The notes under the pieces: model-generated | What the model was told of the DNA's origin: nothing | What the model saw: the letters and a program-made list of their open reading frames with translations, nothing else | Databases searched by the model: none | Part shown: in pieces, positions 15,001 to 28,900 of the stretch | Layout of the letters: every line of letters begins with the position of its first letter | Numbering within the stretch: position 1 is the first letter of the stretch | DNA from: Puffinus mauretanicus | Lineage: Eukaryota; Chordata; Aves; Procellariiformes; Procellariidae | Direction: 5' to 3' | Assembly (NCBI GenBank): GCA_023333565.1 | Contig: JAJKFH010001022.1 | Location: forward strand, 286,482-350,481 | DNA: 64,000 nucleotides | Made by a program: the position numbers and the translations under genes

Positions 15001-18000
15001 ACTAGTCATAACCGAAGAATTAAAGAGGAACTTCGATGAGTTTGGGGTGTTAGCCAGTCTGAAATTTATGAATTTTAGATGGTTTCTGTTTCCTCTCATT
15101 TTTGTAAGTGACTTCTGAGGCGCAGCGGCTTTACCTGGCTGGAACTGCACGTGACAGTTCAAAATATCCTGTGAATGCCAGCCTTGGGGTTAGCGTGATT
15201 TTATAGTTTCTCTGTGTATTTATTGGAATTCTTGCTACTAATTTTAAATGTTTGAAAGAAGCTTTAAATTCTGAAAATAATTCCCTTGTTCCAACATAAA
15301 TAAGGGTAAGCTTTCATTTGCTCTGTTTGCTCGGCATTTGTGACTCTTAACATTCAAGAAAACAGACAAATACACCGATACTAAGTATAGGCAAATATTT
15401 TCCGTATAACACTGCCTCCAGTATAAATTCCAGTAAATGCATAACAGAACTTCTCGAAACAACGTATTCTTTAATTATCTGCATTTCCCTGAAGAGACGG
15501 GGAGGTTTCCAACTGGTTACTTGACCTGAGGATTTCAAATGTCCTTTCTGGTCCTGTGTAGGAATATCCAGCTTTTCCACTAAACGTTTTTAAAACCTCA
15601 TGCCAGCTTTGATCATACCCGATAAAGTATTTTATTAGTTTTACATCCAGTTTTTGTCTGTCTTATTGACTCTTTCTTGTTCCTCCTACTCTTTACTCAA
15701 GCTTCCACATGCCAGATCTGGAGTATTTAAGCGCGAGGAACTGTTTGTGCATTGCCACCACCTCTGTGAGCTTTCGGAGTATGCATTAAGGGTTACGAGC
15801 TCTCCTCTAGCCCGGGGAAGCTAGAGGATGAAGATGAGCATAATACCATGCTAATAAAAGACAAATGTTTTGTGGGAGCTTTGGGGATGAGTTTTTGGGT
15901 TTTCGGTTTAATCTCATGACTTCTGAAATAATCTTGCAGTATCTGGAGGCTGTCTGACAAAAAGCATTTGGGTCTGTGGGGTTTGATTCATCTTGGCGTC
16001 CCAGAGCAGAGCTTTAGTGTTTGAAAGCTTGCTGCTTTATTTCTCCACCGTGCCTGCAGAATACAGCAGGAGCTATGGAAGGCAGTGAACTGGGCACGGA
16101 AGCATGGAAATGCTCTTTCCAGATAGTAAATAAGTGAATTTTTACGGAGTAAAATTCTGGGTTGTCACCCAGCATAACTGGGGTCTGTTCAGGCTCCTTC
16201 GGAGGGTCTGTTTGCAAGTCGGGTAGACACGGAGCTGGCTCCAGAGCTTCCAGCTCATGTACTTACTCTGCAGGCTCGTTGCAGCAGCACCGGGGTTTGC
16301 GTGAGCAAGCTTCCCTGCCAGTGGAGTTCACTCTGCTGCTCAGCAAGTTTTATGCTTTCTGCTGAGTACTCCTGCTGCTATCTACATTTATAACAATTAA
16401 CATTTGGGTAGATCGCAGCGAAGTACAGCCACGCATTTGCGGTTTGGATGTTCCTTTGGAAGTTATTCCTATAGAGCTTAGGGGCATTGGTGACTTCAAC
16501 TGCAGGAAGGACTCTCCAGTTTGTTAAAACAGTTCATTTTCTCTTATGGTAAGATGGGAGGAAGCTTGACGCATTTTCTTAAAGATCCATTGTAGGAACT
16601 AGCAAACAGTGAAGACGTGGTAATGATTTGCTAACCTTTCAGTTCTGCGTCAGGAAGCCTTTTGTTGAAACAATGGTGAGCAGGGAGCAAACATGTAATT
16701 CATGCGTCTTAGGTGTGTTTAAAGGGGCTTTGCTTGCTCTGGGTCTGTGCATAGTTTAGAAATTCGTTATTCTTGCATGGCAGTCGCTTGTTCTCGGGTC
16801 CCACAGGTCCCAGCAATCATGCTTAGTCACTCTTGGACCTCTTCAACAGCGCTGTCACCGTTATGGATGAGTGTGTTAACTGCAGAGCTGAACATCTTGT
16901 ACCTGGCAGCAGAAAATCTGTTGAACTGACAGGTGGCTGGTTTAAAATACTTGAACTGTGTTGTTTTCTTGCTTAGGTTTTTGTTGCTTAGATTTGATTA
17001 TCCTAATCAGCTTCCAGTAGCTATTCCTAAATATATTGAGTCTCATGGAGGAATAAAGCTAGAATTTGATAGCTGGAGGATGCTTAGGCTGTGCAGGTGG
17101 CCCAGTTGCTCGGACAGATCTGTCTTGTTTTGCCTCTTAATTGAATACAAAGGTGAGGTTTCACCAGCATCCTTGATTTACCAAGGATTTACTGAACCCT
17201 GTAAGGTGGTGTACTCTGGAGAAAGCAGACTTGCACCCGCAGCAGTGCCACGGTCCTGTCCTAGGGCTTGTTTTTATTAGAAGGAAAGACAGAAAGAGGG
17301 AAAGACCTTGTTCCCTCAAAAGGTGGATGGGACGGCATTTCTAGGAAGCTGTAACGAAGGAAGTTCACTGTCGTGGCATCACTAAGGAATAAGAATTAGG
17401 TGGGATGGAGGGATTTTGGAGACAGTAGCAAGAACTCTTTAAAATTGGGGTTTGTCCATACAAGAACATTCAGGAAAATTAATCCAAATGAACTGAAGAT
17501 ATAAATTGAAATATGGTTTTAATTTGGTTTAGCTTAATTCATCTGTTTGCTTTTATTCTGAATGAAGGTGTCCGTGCAGGAATTTAATTTCATCTAATAG
17601 AAGTACTTAAATTCATATCCTTAATTAGGTTAGGTGTGCGTGTGTTTTCTTCTTCCATGAGCGTTCTCAAACGACCCATAGCCAAGGGCATCAGCAGAAG
17701 GGAAGCGATGCCTGTGTAGGTAAGGGGTGGTGTGGCTGAGAAGCCACTTCTGTCCCTGGAAGGGGAACTCGGAGGGTGCAATGACCCTCCAATATCCAGC
17801 TCGTCCCTGCGGTCCCTTCTGTGGAGCGCGGCAAGGAGCTATAACACCGGTATTCCTACGCGGCAGATCACAAAACCCAGCAGCCCCTGGGCACAGACAA
17901 CTCGGGAGCGTAGAAATGCGGGGTATTTCAGGGGTTCAAGGAAATAAAGCTAAGGTTTGCCATTTAACTCGCATGAACACTCATTTTTAAGTTTGAGATC

Positions 18001-19926
18001 ACTCATTTAACTTCAAACCATTTTGTATGTAGATTAGGGAATTTATAAGTTCTGTAATTAAAGCTTGTCCTGATTTGTGTAACAGTACTCTTGTATTGTT
18101 ACTGCCTCGTTATTCTACTTACGTGCCTCACGCTACCTTCTTATTCCACTTAAGTAATTTTCCAGAATTAATTGCAGAACTTCACAAATCCGTAATTAGC
18201 TGTACAAGATCCCCATTGAGTTTTTTTTTAATCCAGATTTTTTTAATGTTTCAAATGCTTGTTTGCTCAAGTATGTTCATATGAATTTCTGGACACATTG
18301 CACAGTACATGCTGACACCGTGAACAAAAAGCTGGCCAGTCTGTCTATGAACAGTGTGCTGTGGTATGCAATGTCGTGGCACTCAAGGAATTCAGTGATC
18401 TGTATGAAGAGCAAGATGTTGTTTATTGTTTCTTTATAAAGGTTGTTTCGGGTCTATAAAACTCGCTATACAACACAGAGTGAGTGCTGTCAGCTTCAAG
18501 TATATTCTTGCTTTACTCACCGTCATAAATATCTCGTAACAATTTAGGGTGTGATGCAGATCTGTTAAATCGTATTGGATGGGCTCTTAAAAGGCTCTGA
18601 AGGCTGTCTTGGTATGAGCTTATTCATCTGTGCTAGAAGGATATTTTCTTGCTAGTGAATTTTTTTTTGTTAATGTCAGCGTATTGTGGCTCAGATTCTT
18701 CACTCCTGGGCTGAAAGCATTTGGAAGGGTTTTATGAGAGATGATAAACTTAATGGGCTTTCAAGCTGTTAACTCTTTTGCTGCTAAATGTAAATGTTTC
18801 TGTAATCCGTGGAAGTCGATGTGATCTTTCTAATGCTGGGAGATGCGAGAACGGTGATATAAAAAGGACGATACAAATGCACCGTTTTGACTTTGTCTCC
18901 TGAACTCTTCTTGGCATTTTTCCCATTGAAATGTGTCTCCTGTATATGTGGCGACGTGTTCACTCCTAAAGGACATTTCAACCTATTTGTAAATTATTCT
19001 GTCCCTTTGGAAGGCTTCACAATGGGATCCCACACGCAGCCTGTTTTTCCACCCCGGGGAGCACAACTCCTGTGCTGCAGGAGGGTGTCTTGTAGTGTTT
19101 TGTTTGAATTAGGAAATAAAAACCGTTACAGCCACAATTCTCCTGACATTTAAGAAATAAAAACTTAGTGTGGCTTGGACTGCATATGTTATTTCTTTCC
19201 CTGTAGTTGAAGCCTCAGGTAAGAGTTTGAATTCCAAAGCCTTCGTGATCTTTGTAAAATCACAGCAAAGCGAAAAGTGCAATCACAGTGCAAAAAGGCT
19301 GAAACTCAGTGGTGTTTCTGTTTTGAGCAGATTTAAGGGGTTTAGAGCTAGCAGGAGCATGACTTCTGGAAATGTAAGCAAATCGGCATGGCGGAAGAGG
19401 CCGATTGTTGAAATGAGCAACGTAACAACAGTATTTTGCAATGAAGTTGCAGTTTGCTTTTCCAATGAATTGCCAGCTTTCTATTGGAAAAAATTTGCTT
19501 AGCGTGTTCTCAGACCTAGAACTGTAATAAATTTTCCCCTCAAATATCCACTGTTTAACTCAAAACTTACATAAGCACCAAAGATACACAGCTAAGCTGG
19601 TCTGTGCCTAAAATGTGGTTTAGGGGTCAGGAAGGAACTAAGAGTAGCCCATCTGGGTATCATCTCAGAGCTGTTCTTTTTCCGAAGTAAGGGTACCGCT
19701 GGTGACGTTACAGTTTTACCCCTTTTCTAGGCACAAATCACTGTTTCAGGAGATTTTGTATTTTCTTGCTTGGAATTCTGTATACTTCCCTGAACATTTT
19801 TCCTTTTATTTTTAAAAAAAAAAAGTAAAAAGTGTAGGTGAAAAATCAAGCTGAGTATTTTTTGGCAGTGAATGTTGGAGCTTTAAATTTCTCGAAGGTA
19901 ATTTTTTTTTCCACTTGTTTTTGTAG
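1..19926 (+). other. ELL: ELL intron 1 (distal part)
   Basis: This stretch precedes the first ELL exon visible here, which starts in phase 0 after a clean TTTTTGTAG acceptor. The expected first coding exon (start of the ELL N-terminal domain, normally in a CpG island) is not seen; the sequence is AT-rich and CpG-poor throughout. The many short open frames (60-145 codons) show no family motifs, no splice-consistent extension and no GC rise, so none is called as a gene. It contains T-runs (about 119-143), short A-runs and no recognisable intact transposon. A very long first intron is known for mammalian ELL, which agrees with this reading. Confidence 0.8.
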
Positions 19927-19974
19927 GATGCTGTGACATCAAAACCAGTAATCCAGTTTCAAGGAAGCCAAGGG
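19927..19974 (+). CDS. ELL: ELL exon 2
   Basis: This 48-nt exon is phase 0 to 0 and codes [16 protein letters not shown], matching the start of the conserved ELL block that reads RFQGSQGHI in human. The acceptor is TTGTAG and the donor GTAAGT. It is the first ELL exon in the window, about 20 kb in. Confidence 0.93.
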
Positions 19975-22900
19975 GTAAGTTTGTGTGGGTTGCCTTGGAA
20001 AGTTCTTTACTGGCTTATACAATTAATCTGAGTAAGGTATTTGTTCTGTACGTCTGTCCTATTCCAGTTCAAAGAATGATGCTCTGATTTCTGAAAGTGA
20101 GAGATGTGAAGTTCGGATGTGGTCCAGGAAAGAGTGTTTGCTCATTGATCGCATGGATTATCTCTCTATAAAAACTTCTCCCCCTCTTTATTTTCTAACC
20201 TTGCTAAATCCGTAGCACCAGCACCACCAGTGTTGCTGGTGGTGAAATTTAATTTTATAAGGCCATGCTGTTGGCTAGAACAAGGAAACGGAAAGTTCAC
20301 TGATGGCAGTACTGTGGTGGGTGCAGCAATCCATGGAAACCTCGCCTGTGTCCCGAGGAAACGCCGTGCCAAGCCTGGTGAGCTTGGTGCAAGACTTCAT
20401 GGGTACCAGTTATTTACAGTAGCAGTGCTTGGAGGCTGCCGCGAATGTACTGAAGCTTCATTTAATATACATTGTCTAAACAACTGTGCGGTTTCTGTGA
20501 GTACCCAAGTTTTTTATATTTAGGAGTTTTATTTCTCCAACTTCTGTTCCGATGACTGAACTCTTCCAAGATATTTATAGACGCTTGAAACTGTCTGTCA
20601 TGCCAGTTACTGACAATGTTGAGATTTAATTGCTAGTGTTTCTGGTAAAGTAATGCAACTCTTCAGTGAACTTTAAAAATTTCATTTATATACCTTTTAG
20701 GTACAAAAAGGTGTGTGTTTAACTTTGGTGCTCTGCATAAAGAAGGGGAATTTCATCTTTTTTTCTTAAGAATCTGAACTCAGCTGTAAATAACTTCTTA
20801 ATTTTTTGTGGTGGCACAATAAAACTTTCAAAAAGGCTTGAATTAAGCAGGCATTAAAGTCTAGCACACTTCTCCTTGCCCATATTTTACTTTGTGATAT
20901 TAGTCTCGCTAATAGTATGTAGTAGTCTAACAAAACGTAGCAGGAAAGACACGATTGTTATCGTAAGTTAAGAAGAAAAATACAAACCTTTTTGTCCTGG
21001 GAAATAAAGAAAGGAGCAATTTCCAGGTTTTTTGCTTTGTTTACAATTAAACTTCCCAGAAAGCTCAGCATAAAAGCTTAGATAAAAATCTGCAACTGAA
21101 GTTTGGCGAAATTAGGAGCGAGTGAGAAGGAAGAATTTAAGGGTGCATGATTTGTTGCTATTAGATGAGCAAACAGCTTTTTATGTAATAAAGAAGCTAA
21201 AAAGACTGCAGATGCTTTCCTTTCCCTTTGTAGAGCACCTTGTGAGGATCTACACCTAACTTTTCCTGTAAAGCTGCTTAAGTTCTAGAAATGCCTCTTC
21301 TCGTATTTAATCTTCCTCCTTGAAGGAAATGTAGCAAAATGAATCAGAACAGCTTAAAACGCTCCACTGCCCTCAGCCGCTGTGCTCTCCTTGTAGTGGG
21401 TTTCACGTGGATCTGATATGGACCGGGCATTTTCAGGTTAACCAAAAGAAAACCTACTTTAAATGATGCAGTTCCTTATAATAATTAAAAACATTTTCAA
21501 ATGATGCAGTTCCTTATAAAAATTAAAAAGAAATATTTATTGCATTTAATTGTATTTGAGCCCGTAACTTCCAGAGAAGAGTTTTTGGTGAAAGAGCGGC
21601 CAGTCTCCTGTGGTTACGGTCCGGGTTGAATGGAGAAGGAGCGAAGCGGCACAGTCGCGTCTGACGTTGCCATTTAAAGAGCGAAGGTTGAGCCCTGCAG
21701 AGTGAGCCGTGCCGGGGCGTTGCGGGTGGAAGGAGGATGTTGGCAGCACAGAGCTGACTTCTGCTTGCCTCGTTTTCAGCTGTTTAATTAATTGCACTGT
21801 CGAGTAAAGGCCAAAGGTAGAGCTTTGAAGAAAGCGAGATCCAGTTCAATTGGGGCAGATAGAAAGAGCTCTTTGTCCTTTTATTATTATTTTTACTGGG
21901 TACGACAAGAAGCTGGCAGCTGTGTAACCATCTGTTTTTAAGTGTAGTACTCGTATATGTCACGATTGTGCCCTGCTTTAAGGAATTGATGGCAGGGCTT
22001 TAAATACTTTCTGGTGAGCCTCCTATCAATTGGACTGAAAAGATAATTTAACAAGTTCTCAAATTCAGATGATGACATTAAAACATACTTGTTTAGCTAT
22101 TTATTTTTGGAATATGCTTTCTTCCCCTATACCTTAATTCCCCAATTTGTTGCTTCCTATTTTGCTTCCTAATAAATGTTGCTATGGAGAAGAAGATTTC
22201 CAATTAACTTTTGAGGGTGGTAGGTTTTGTATGTAGCACAAATGTCAGAGTGTGATTTAAAGCAGTGATACAAAATTTTAATAGTGAGACTTTTCTGTGT
22301 AAATATCCCTCTCGCAAGAGGGAAAAACTTAAAAATACTTGATGATTGGGGGAAGCAGGACATAATACAAGAGTTTAAAACAAAATGCTGCTTCCTTATT
22401 TTAATTTAGTTCTCTAGAAGCCTCCTGACCTGTTGAATCTCATTATTTGTGGGGCTTTTAAATTACTGTGTCCATGTCTTTTTTACCTATTCCCAGTGTT
22501 AGTCTAATGAATACTCTCAGCTTCTAATACACAGAAAACAACTTTCATGTTTAATACTCTAATTAAACAGAGAAGAGAATTGGCCAGGAATAAAACACAG
22601 GGTCAGCAAGGTGGCAGCTCTGTCAACTGGTGCTGAAAGGAAGGTGTCGGTGCTTCTAGCCCAAAATAAAACAGCTATTTCAGTGACAGGGGACGAAACC
22701 TCCTGCACGGATCCTGGTCTGGATCGAATCTCACGGGAGTTTTTGTAAACTGTAGACTGTAAATGATCTTTGCCTTGGGATGCATTTCTTTATAGCAATG
22801 CGAGTCTTGTTAATTACTTTTTCAGTGCAATAATCTGTGCCATAATCAGAATTTCGATAGTAGTAACTAGGTTGTAATTAGCAGAGCGTTACTACTAGCT

Positions 22901-25900
22901 TTGAGATGCTGAAGTAGGACTATCAGGGTATTCCTTAAGAGCAGCATCTGTTCATTACTTTTTCATCATGAACTGGATTTTCTTGGATAGTTTTGTAAGT
23001 TTATATGGAGTCTGGAGCATTTTGCTTGTTTCAACGTGCATGTAAATGAGAACTTAAGAGCTTGAGTACCAGAGCGTTACAAACGGTGGTAGTTGATGGA
23101 GTGCATAACTTTACAAGAAAGGCAGAAGATGTTTCTATTTCGGTAAAAGCATGTGCAGAATTAGAGATTAGGTTGGGTCAAATTTGCAGGTGCTTACTGG
23201 GGAGGGACCTGAGATGAGGGGAGTAGGGCAAGAACTGAACTGGGGCGGGAGGGGAAACGTTCAGGTGCCAAATACCTGTATGTTTATGCAGCTTTCTTAA
23301 ATATGACTGGTAGGAACAAAATGTCTTAACTTACGTGATTGCAAAATACGACGTTTTTCCCTGTTTCTTGGGATGAACTTGTGCTGGTATTAATAGAGAA
23401 AGGTGAAATTGCCATTCAGAATGAGCTGTACGCAGATGAGTATTACTTGAAAGAAAAAAAACAGAAGTAACATCTGTACTGAGCTATTTTTAAGTGTCTA
23501 TGGTTACTGGTGTAATACTCGGCACCAAAATTAGGGCTCCCTCAAAGCAGTTACCATGCTGATTTGGTGGCTTGAGAAACCTTCTGTTTCAGCTAAAAAT
23601 AATTCCTAGATAACGGCCAGTTTGCATATGCTACACTTTTCAGTACTGGAACGAGCAACATTAATGCTGAAGTGACTCTCTCGCTTCTGTCTCATTTTAC
23701 GTCCTTTGAAGAAGCTGCAGAAACTCTACAAAAATGCCAAAGTCGGGGCTCTTAGAGCAGCCGTTTCTTACAATGGTAAATCGGGAGCTAGAGGCAAGTT
23801 ATTTTAGTGTGTGAATGCATGATTTGGTTACATCCTCCAGGTTTTATTTTACAAACCCATCACGTGCAGCACAACTCGCTCCCCCAACGAACAGCGCTAG
23901 AAGCTGAACAGACCCGTGGCGTTTACCTTCTTGCCCCGTTCCCAGCAAATTAACTGGCGGGTGAACGGTGCCAACTGTAAAATACCCACGATCTACTGTT
24001 TACATAACTTTGACTTTGTGCATATTCTCAGCTTGCTTGTAAAGCAGAAGAGAATTTTATTCGTTCTGGATGGGTGGGGGCAGAGGGTGCCGGGGCAGAT
24101 TAAGGGCTCAAGGCTGCGGCGCACATTTGGCAGGGGAGATAACAGGGCTCACCTGCTGCCGTCGGAGGGTCAGCGCTGCCCGTCAGCGCCCGGATCGCCA
24201 CCAGATCTGCTCCGAGTATTTTTAGATCCGGATCCTGGGACTGCGCGGGGGATAACTTGTCCTTCTGTATCGCTCAAGTCTGGGTTTCTCGGCTTGCCGT
24301 TTCGAGAGAAGGGAAGTCTGTTTCGAGGGCTGGCGGGAGGATCGCTCGTCTTTCCGGAGAGTAAATGGAAAACGCTGCGCTGGCTCAGCTCGGTGCAGGT
24401 CACACAAGCGCTTCTTGCCGGTTCTGAGAACATCCCTGTGGTTTAGCAAAGTGGCACAGATGCACTGGGTTTCCAGGCTGCTGTAGACCTCTGAGGTCAA
24501 AGGGAAACCACCTAGAAACCCTCCTGTACCAGCGGTAATCTTTTATGGAGCAGAGTCATATGTGGATGCCACACGTTGGTTTGCTAGGCGTATATATTTT
24601 GTGCATATATGTGGCAATCTGGGTAAATATAAATCTGTGTGGTAGAGTGTAGCCTAAAATAGGTTGAAGCTGATGTTCCTTCTGTCTCGTTTTCTGGAAG
24701 CCATCTTAATTATCAAATATTGATGTGATAGTAGAGCTCAGATGCTGAGATTTATGTTGGATCTTGAACGCAGAGGGGAAACGGTTTCCCTTTTGAAAAA
24801 TGAATGGCTGGGGGGAGAAAAACAATGCAGATCGCTGTAGAGTTGTCTGCGGAGTACACTTAATGCTTGATTAAATATTTAATTTAGCAGCAGCGTCACA
24901 CTCTACTGTGAGCCATGAAATCTCGTTATGGAATTATAATCTCTTAAAAAAGAATAAGCATGCTACCTAGTGACCTGGCTTGTACTATGTTTAGTGCTGG
25001 ATCACTAATTCTAAAGAAACAAGTCTCAAGTGCTTTAAATTTAGTATCAACAGTGGTAGCAAGTCTGTTTTGCTCCTGAATCAATAGAATTGGGTCAGAT
25101 TCCTCGAACAAATTATTGTGGGCTCTGCTTTGAAAGGCAGCAAGCCGCCAACTCAGATCTCTGTTCTGTTACAGACATAGCTGTCTTTTTAGCTGTTCTT
25201 TACATCTATCTACCTCTGTTACCTTATCTTTTCAGTGTATGTAGTTTTGCTAACTTGAACCCTTCTTGTAGCTTCTTGCTCTTCATAGTCTCCTATGCAG
25301 TAATCCTTATGCTTTACTTGTAGTGGGTTGCAAAATGGCTAAAAGCATAGTGACTGCCGAAAAATTGAATTTTGTGTTAGTGTGGGCTACCCAAGTGACC
25401 AATATTTTTCTCCTTCCAAACAGCACATCGCAATTCCAAGGCCTGATCGACCCACGGAAGTGCGGACTTTCACATTTTATCTTTCAAATATTGGCAAGGA
25501 CAGCCCCCAAGGGAGTTTTGACTGTATCCAGCAGTATGTATCTAGGTGAGTGGTACAGCAAAAGAAAACCTAACCTTTTTTTTTATATATATCTTATCTT
25601 CTGTAAAATCTTTTCCCTAACAAACATGAAGAAAACTTAATACCTGTTCCTTCTTTTTAGAGTCTTTCCAATCTGCATGTGTATATTTGGGTAAGGAGGC
25701 GCTCACAAAAGAATCTGTTTACCTCTCAGCTTCTTTCTGTCCCCTCCTATTGTTTAGATAATGCAACCTCAGTTATTCAGCAGGGACAGAGATGTGCCTG
25801 TTTGCAGTGTTGGGAGTATCTTTTCCGTTGCATTTCTTTTGCAGCAATGGCAACATCCATCTGGATTGCCTTGGAAGCATACAGGATAAAATCACCGTGT

Positions 25901-28900
25901 GTGCTACTGATGATTCCTACCAGAAGGCAAGGCAAAGCATGGCACAGGCAGAGGAGGAGACTCGCAGCCGGAGCGCGATAGTCATTAAACCTGGGGGGAG
26001 ATACGTAGGTAAGCAGCAGCTTGATTTGGGGGTGTCTTCACTAGCTTCTGAAGTCAAATGCTGACGTTTGTTTTGCTTGCCCATGAAAGTCTTTAACAAG
26101 TATCTGGTAGTTCCTTATGGGTATCTGATTAATTAGGGTGCTACTCTGCTTGTATGGTGACTTCTTCATGGCTTCCATCTTCATCCTAGAACACGTGTGG
26201 TGGTGTTTGCGTGGCCTCTGAGGGTTGTCTGTGTGTAGTCACTCACTCTCTGGCATTATTTCATATTTGTCATGCGATGATGCTGAGAGCCTACTGCTGA
26301 TCCGTCAGAAGTGTCTGTGCTCCTTGCGAAGTCAGCTAAAACGTACCACCGCTGTTGTCACACATCTGGAGTGTGCCTGCACTTGAGACCACAACATGCA
26401 CATCTAGGATGCAGATAGCAGAGCGTTTGTGTCAATAAACAAAGAAGCTAAAGCAGTGCTGCTGACTGCAGCCTTAAACAAACCATCTTATTGTGACAAA
26501 GAAAGGAGAATCTTAGGGGGGGGGGGAATAAAACTGTGGCAAATATCAGTGGGGTCCAGAAGGAGCCTGCAGAGACCTCGCTTTGGGCTCAGGTCCCTGC
26601 TTAACCTCAGTCTGGTCACAAACTTAGGGCGCAAATATTAACCAGAAAGCAGAGTTGTGGGTTTTGGGGTTTTTTTGAGCCAGCTGTTTTTTCTGCAGCC
26701 CATGTGATCTGTAGCCAGTCTCTTCTCGGGGGATGTCTGTGATGAGAATGGTGAGTTGCAAAATGTAGAACTGACCCTGACTCATTGTTTTATCAGCCAA
26801 GCGCTCAAAGCTGAGAAATAAGATAGTAATCAGGAAGGAAATGCATTGATTTCCTGTAGACTAGAAGATTATTTTGTTTAGCTTGTATTTGAGAACATTA
26901 CAGTAAGTGGATGAAGGTGTTAGGCTTATGGGGGAGAAGATTCTCAAGGCAAATTGCTTCCCGGAAAGATAGACCAAAACTTTTTTTATTTAAAAATACT
27001 CCTCCTAAAACGTTTACCGCTCTGAAATGGAGGTGCAACCATGCAAAAAGCAGTGGAGTGGAGTGCATGCTGCACGTACAAGATGTCAGTGTTTCAGACA
27101 GGAGGAAAGCACTGGTCCGAGAAGGAAGAGCCTGGGCAAGGGCAGTCCTCTTGTAGGATGTATTTGGTGTGCCAGCACCATCCGCTGATTCACTTGCAGG
27201 CTAGTCTGGAGGGAGAAGGCTGGCTCTCACATTTCCATGAGAATATGGAGCTCAGCACTTAAACGTCAGTGGAGTCATTCCAGACAGCTCAGATGTGGAA
27301 GAATTTATATGAAATGTTGAAACTGGAGATCTGCAGAACGATATAGATGTGAACTAACACTTGAACAAATACATATGTAAATAAATAGATGATATGTCTG
27401 TAGGGGGATATGTGTGCTTATATATGCACTAAATATATATGTGTATATACATATCTATGTATGCACATGTATAAATATTTTAAAAGAATTCATGTTCTGG
27501 CTTAACTTAGTTTTTTCTTTTCCTATCATTGCGCATTTTGGCTCCAGCCTTAAGTGGAAATGTCCCAGTGTGTTTTTGCTGTTCATGACCTGGCAAAAGT
27601 TAAGGGAGTTCTAAAAAGCTGACGAATCTTCTCTTGTCCCATTTCTGGAAATGAAGTCCAGTTGACCTCTGAATTTTGGGATGTTTAACATGTGAATTGT
27701 TGTTTTTCTCCCTCTCCTCTTAACTCAGCCCTGCCGATGATGGGTCGTACTTACTTGCATCAGCGTGGTGCATAATAAAAAGCCAGGAAATGGGGACTAA
27801 GTTATGCAATCTACATTTCAGTAAAATAAACACTGCAGACAATCACCAGTATCTTCAGATGACTCAGTTAAAAACATTGCTTCCTAGCAGTGGAGAATTG
27901 CCATGCTGAAATAAATCTCCAAATTCTTGCAGTAAATGCTGGATGTTGTTTGTCCTAGTGAAGGTCACTTTCTTGAACCGAAGTGATTATTGATTGCATC
28001 TCCATGTTTTAGACCTTGGAACCTACAAATTTTCTTTTTAGATTTCCTGGTTTCACCTTTGGTAGCAGGAACCTGGCTTTGTGACCCGTTTCAAAATAGT
28101 AAAATTATTTGATTTGCGTTTTAGTAAGTGATGTGGGACTTGTGTGAGAATTCTAGTTGAAACTGTTTTTCAATAGGAATGGGAAAATGAATTCTTGTAT
28201 AATGCTGTCAGAAACCAAGAACCACATTTGGGACGGAGTTGAGGGAGCTGCCTCTGAGGGCTCGAGATGAACTTTTGAGACAGCTTTATGTTCTCACGTA
28301 TACACAAATGTAGTTGGAGGGTGAAGCAGTCATTACTACAATGTAGAAGATTCTGATGTTATTCTATTAGAATAGACAGCACACTGATGAATAGGCTAAT
28401 GTATCGGTGTTAGACCCCATTCATGTGGCTGCGTTTGGCGGGGAGGAAGGGAGGTGGACCCAGCCCCATAAAGTTCCTATTGTTCTAAAAGCAGAAACAT
28501 CTGCTGGAGGAGCGTTTTTGCTGAGATCAGCAGCAGGGAGCCGCTCGTTGACCAGTTCTGGTCTTTCCACTCCATATTTCTACTCTTCTACATAATAATG
28601 CAGAATTTTCTTCTCATAGGGAGGGAAAAAATGGTTAGATTAACCGTGGGGATACATGCACTTGGGATAAATGAAAAGCTGGCAAACAAAGAGAGCTTTA
28701 TGTAAGCTTGTGGCCAGTAATACTCAGGTTTCCAGAGCTTGGTGTTGCTGTTTACTTGTTACAAGCTTGTCATGAATCGTAAAACTCACGGGATACTCGT
28801 TCCGGCTGCGTATCAGAACGGATGGGGTGTGCTGCTTGTGTTTGTCCTTCATTGTCATCTTCTGGCACTTGAGATGGTGTAATGAACTCCATATACGTGT

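Larger units (their letters stand above)
19975..25423 (+). other. ELL: ELL intron 2
   Basis: This 5.4-kb AT-rich intron is bounded by GTAAGT and CTTCCAAACAG. It contains a 9-bp perfect inverted repeat (20222-20244), a 38-bp tandem duplication (21461-21536) and a CpG-rich patch at about 24080-24440. The 176-codon open frame over that patch (23916-24446) has no recognisable domain. No gene is called inside. Confidence 0.8.

Noticed and set aside
1..19926. ELL first coding exon
   Set aside because: I looked for the expected N-terminal sequence in a CpG-rich setting ending in phase 0 and did not find it; it must lie upstream of the window.
23916..24446. 176-codon frame in ELL intron 2
   Set aside because: No domain or homology is recognised. 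The length is explained by the CpG-rich patch, where stop codons are rare.
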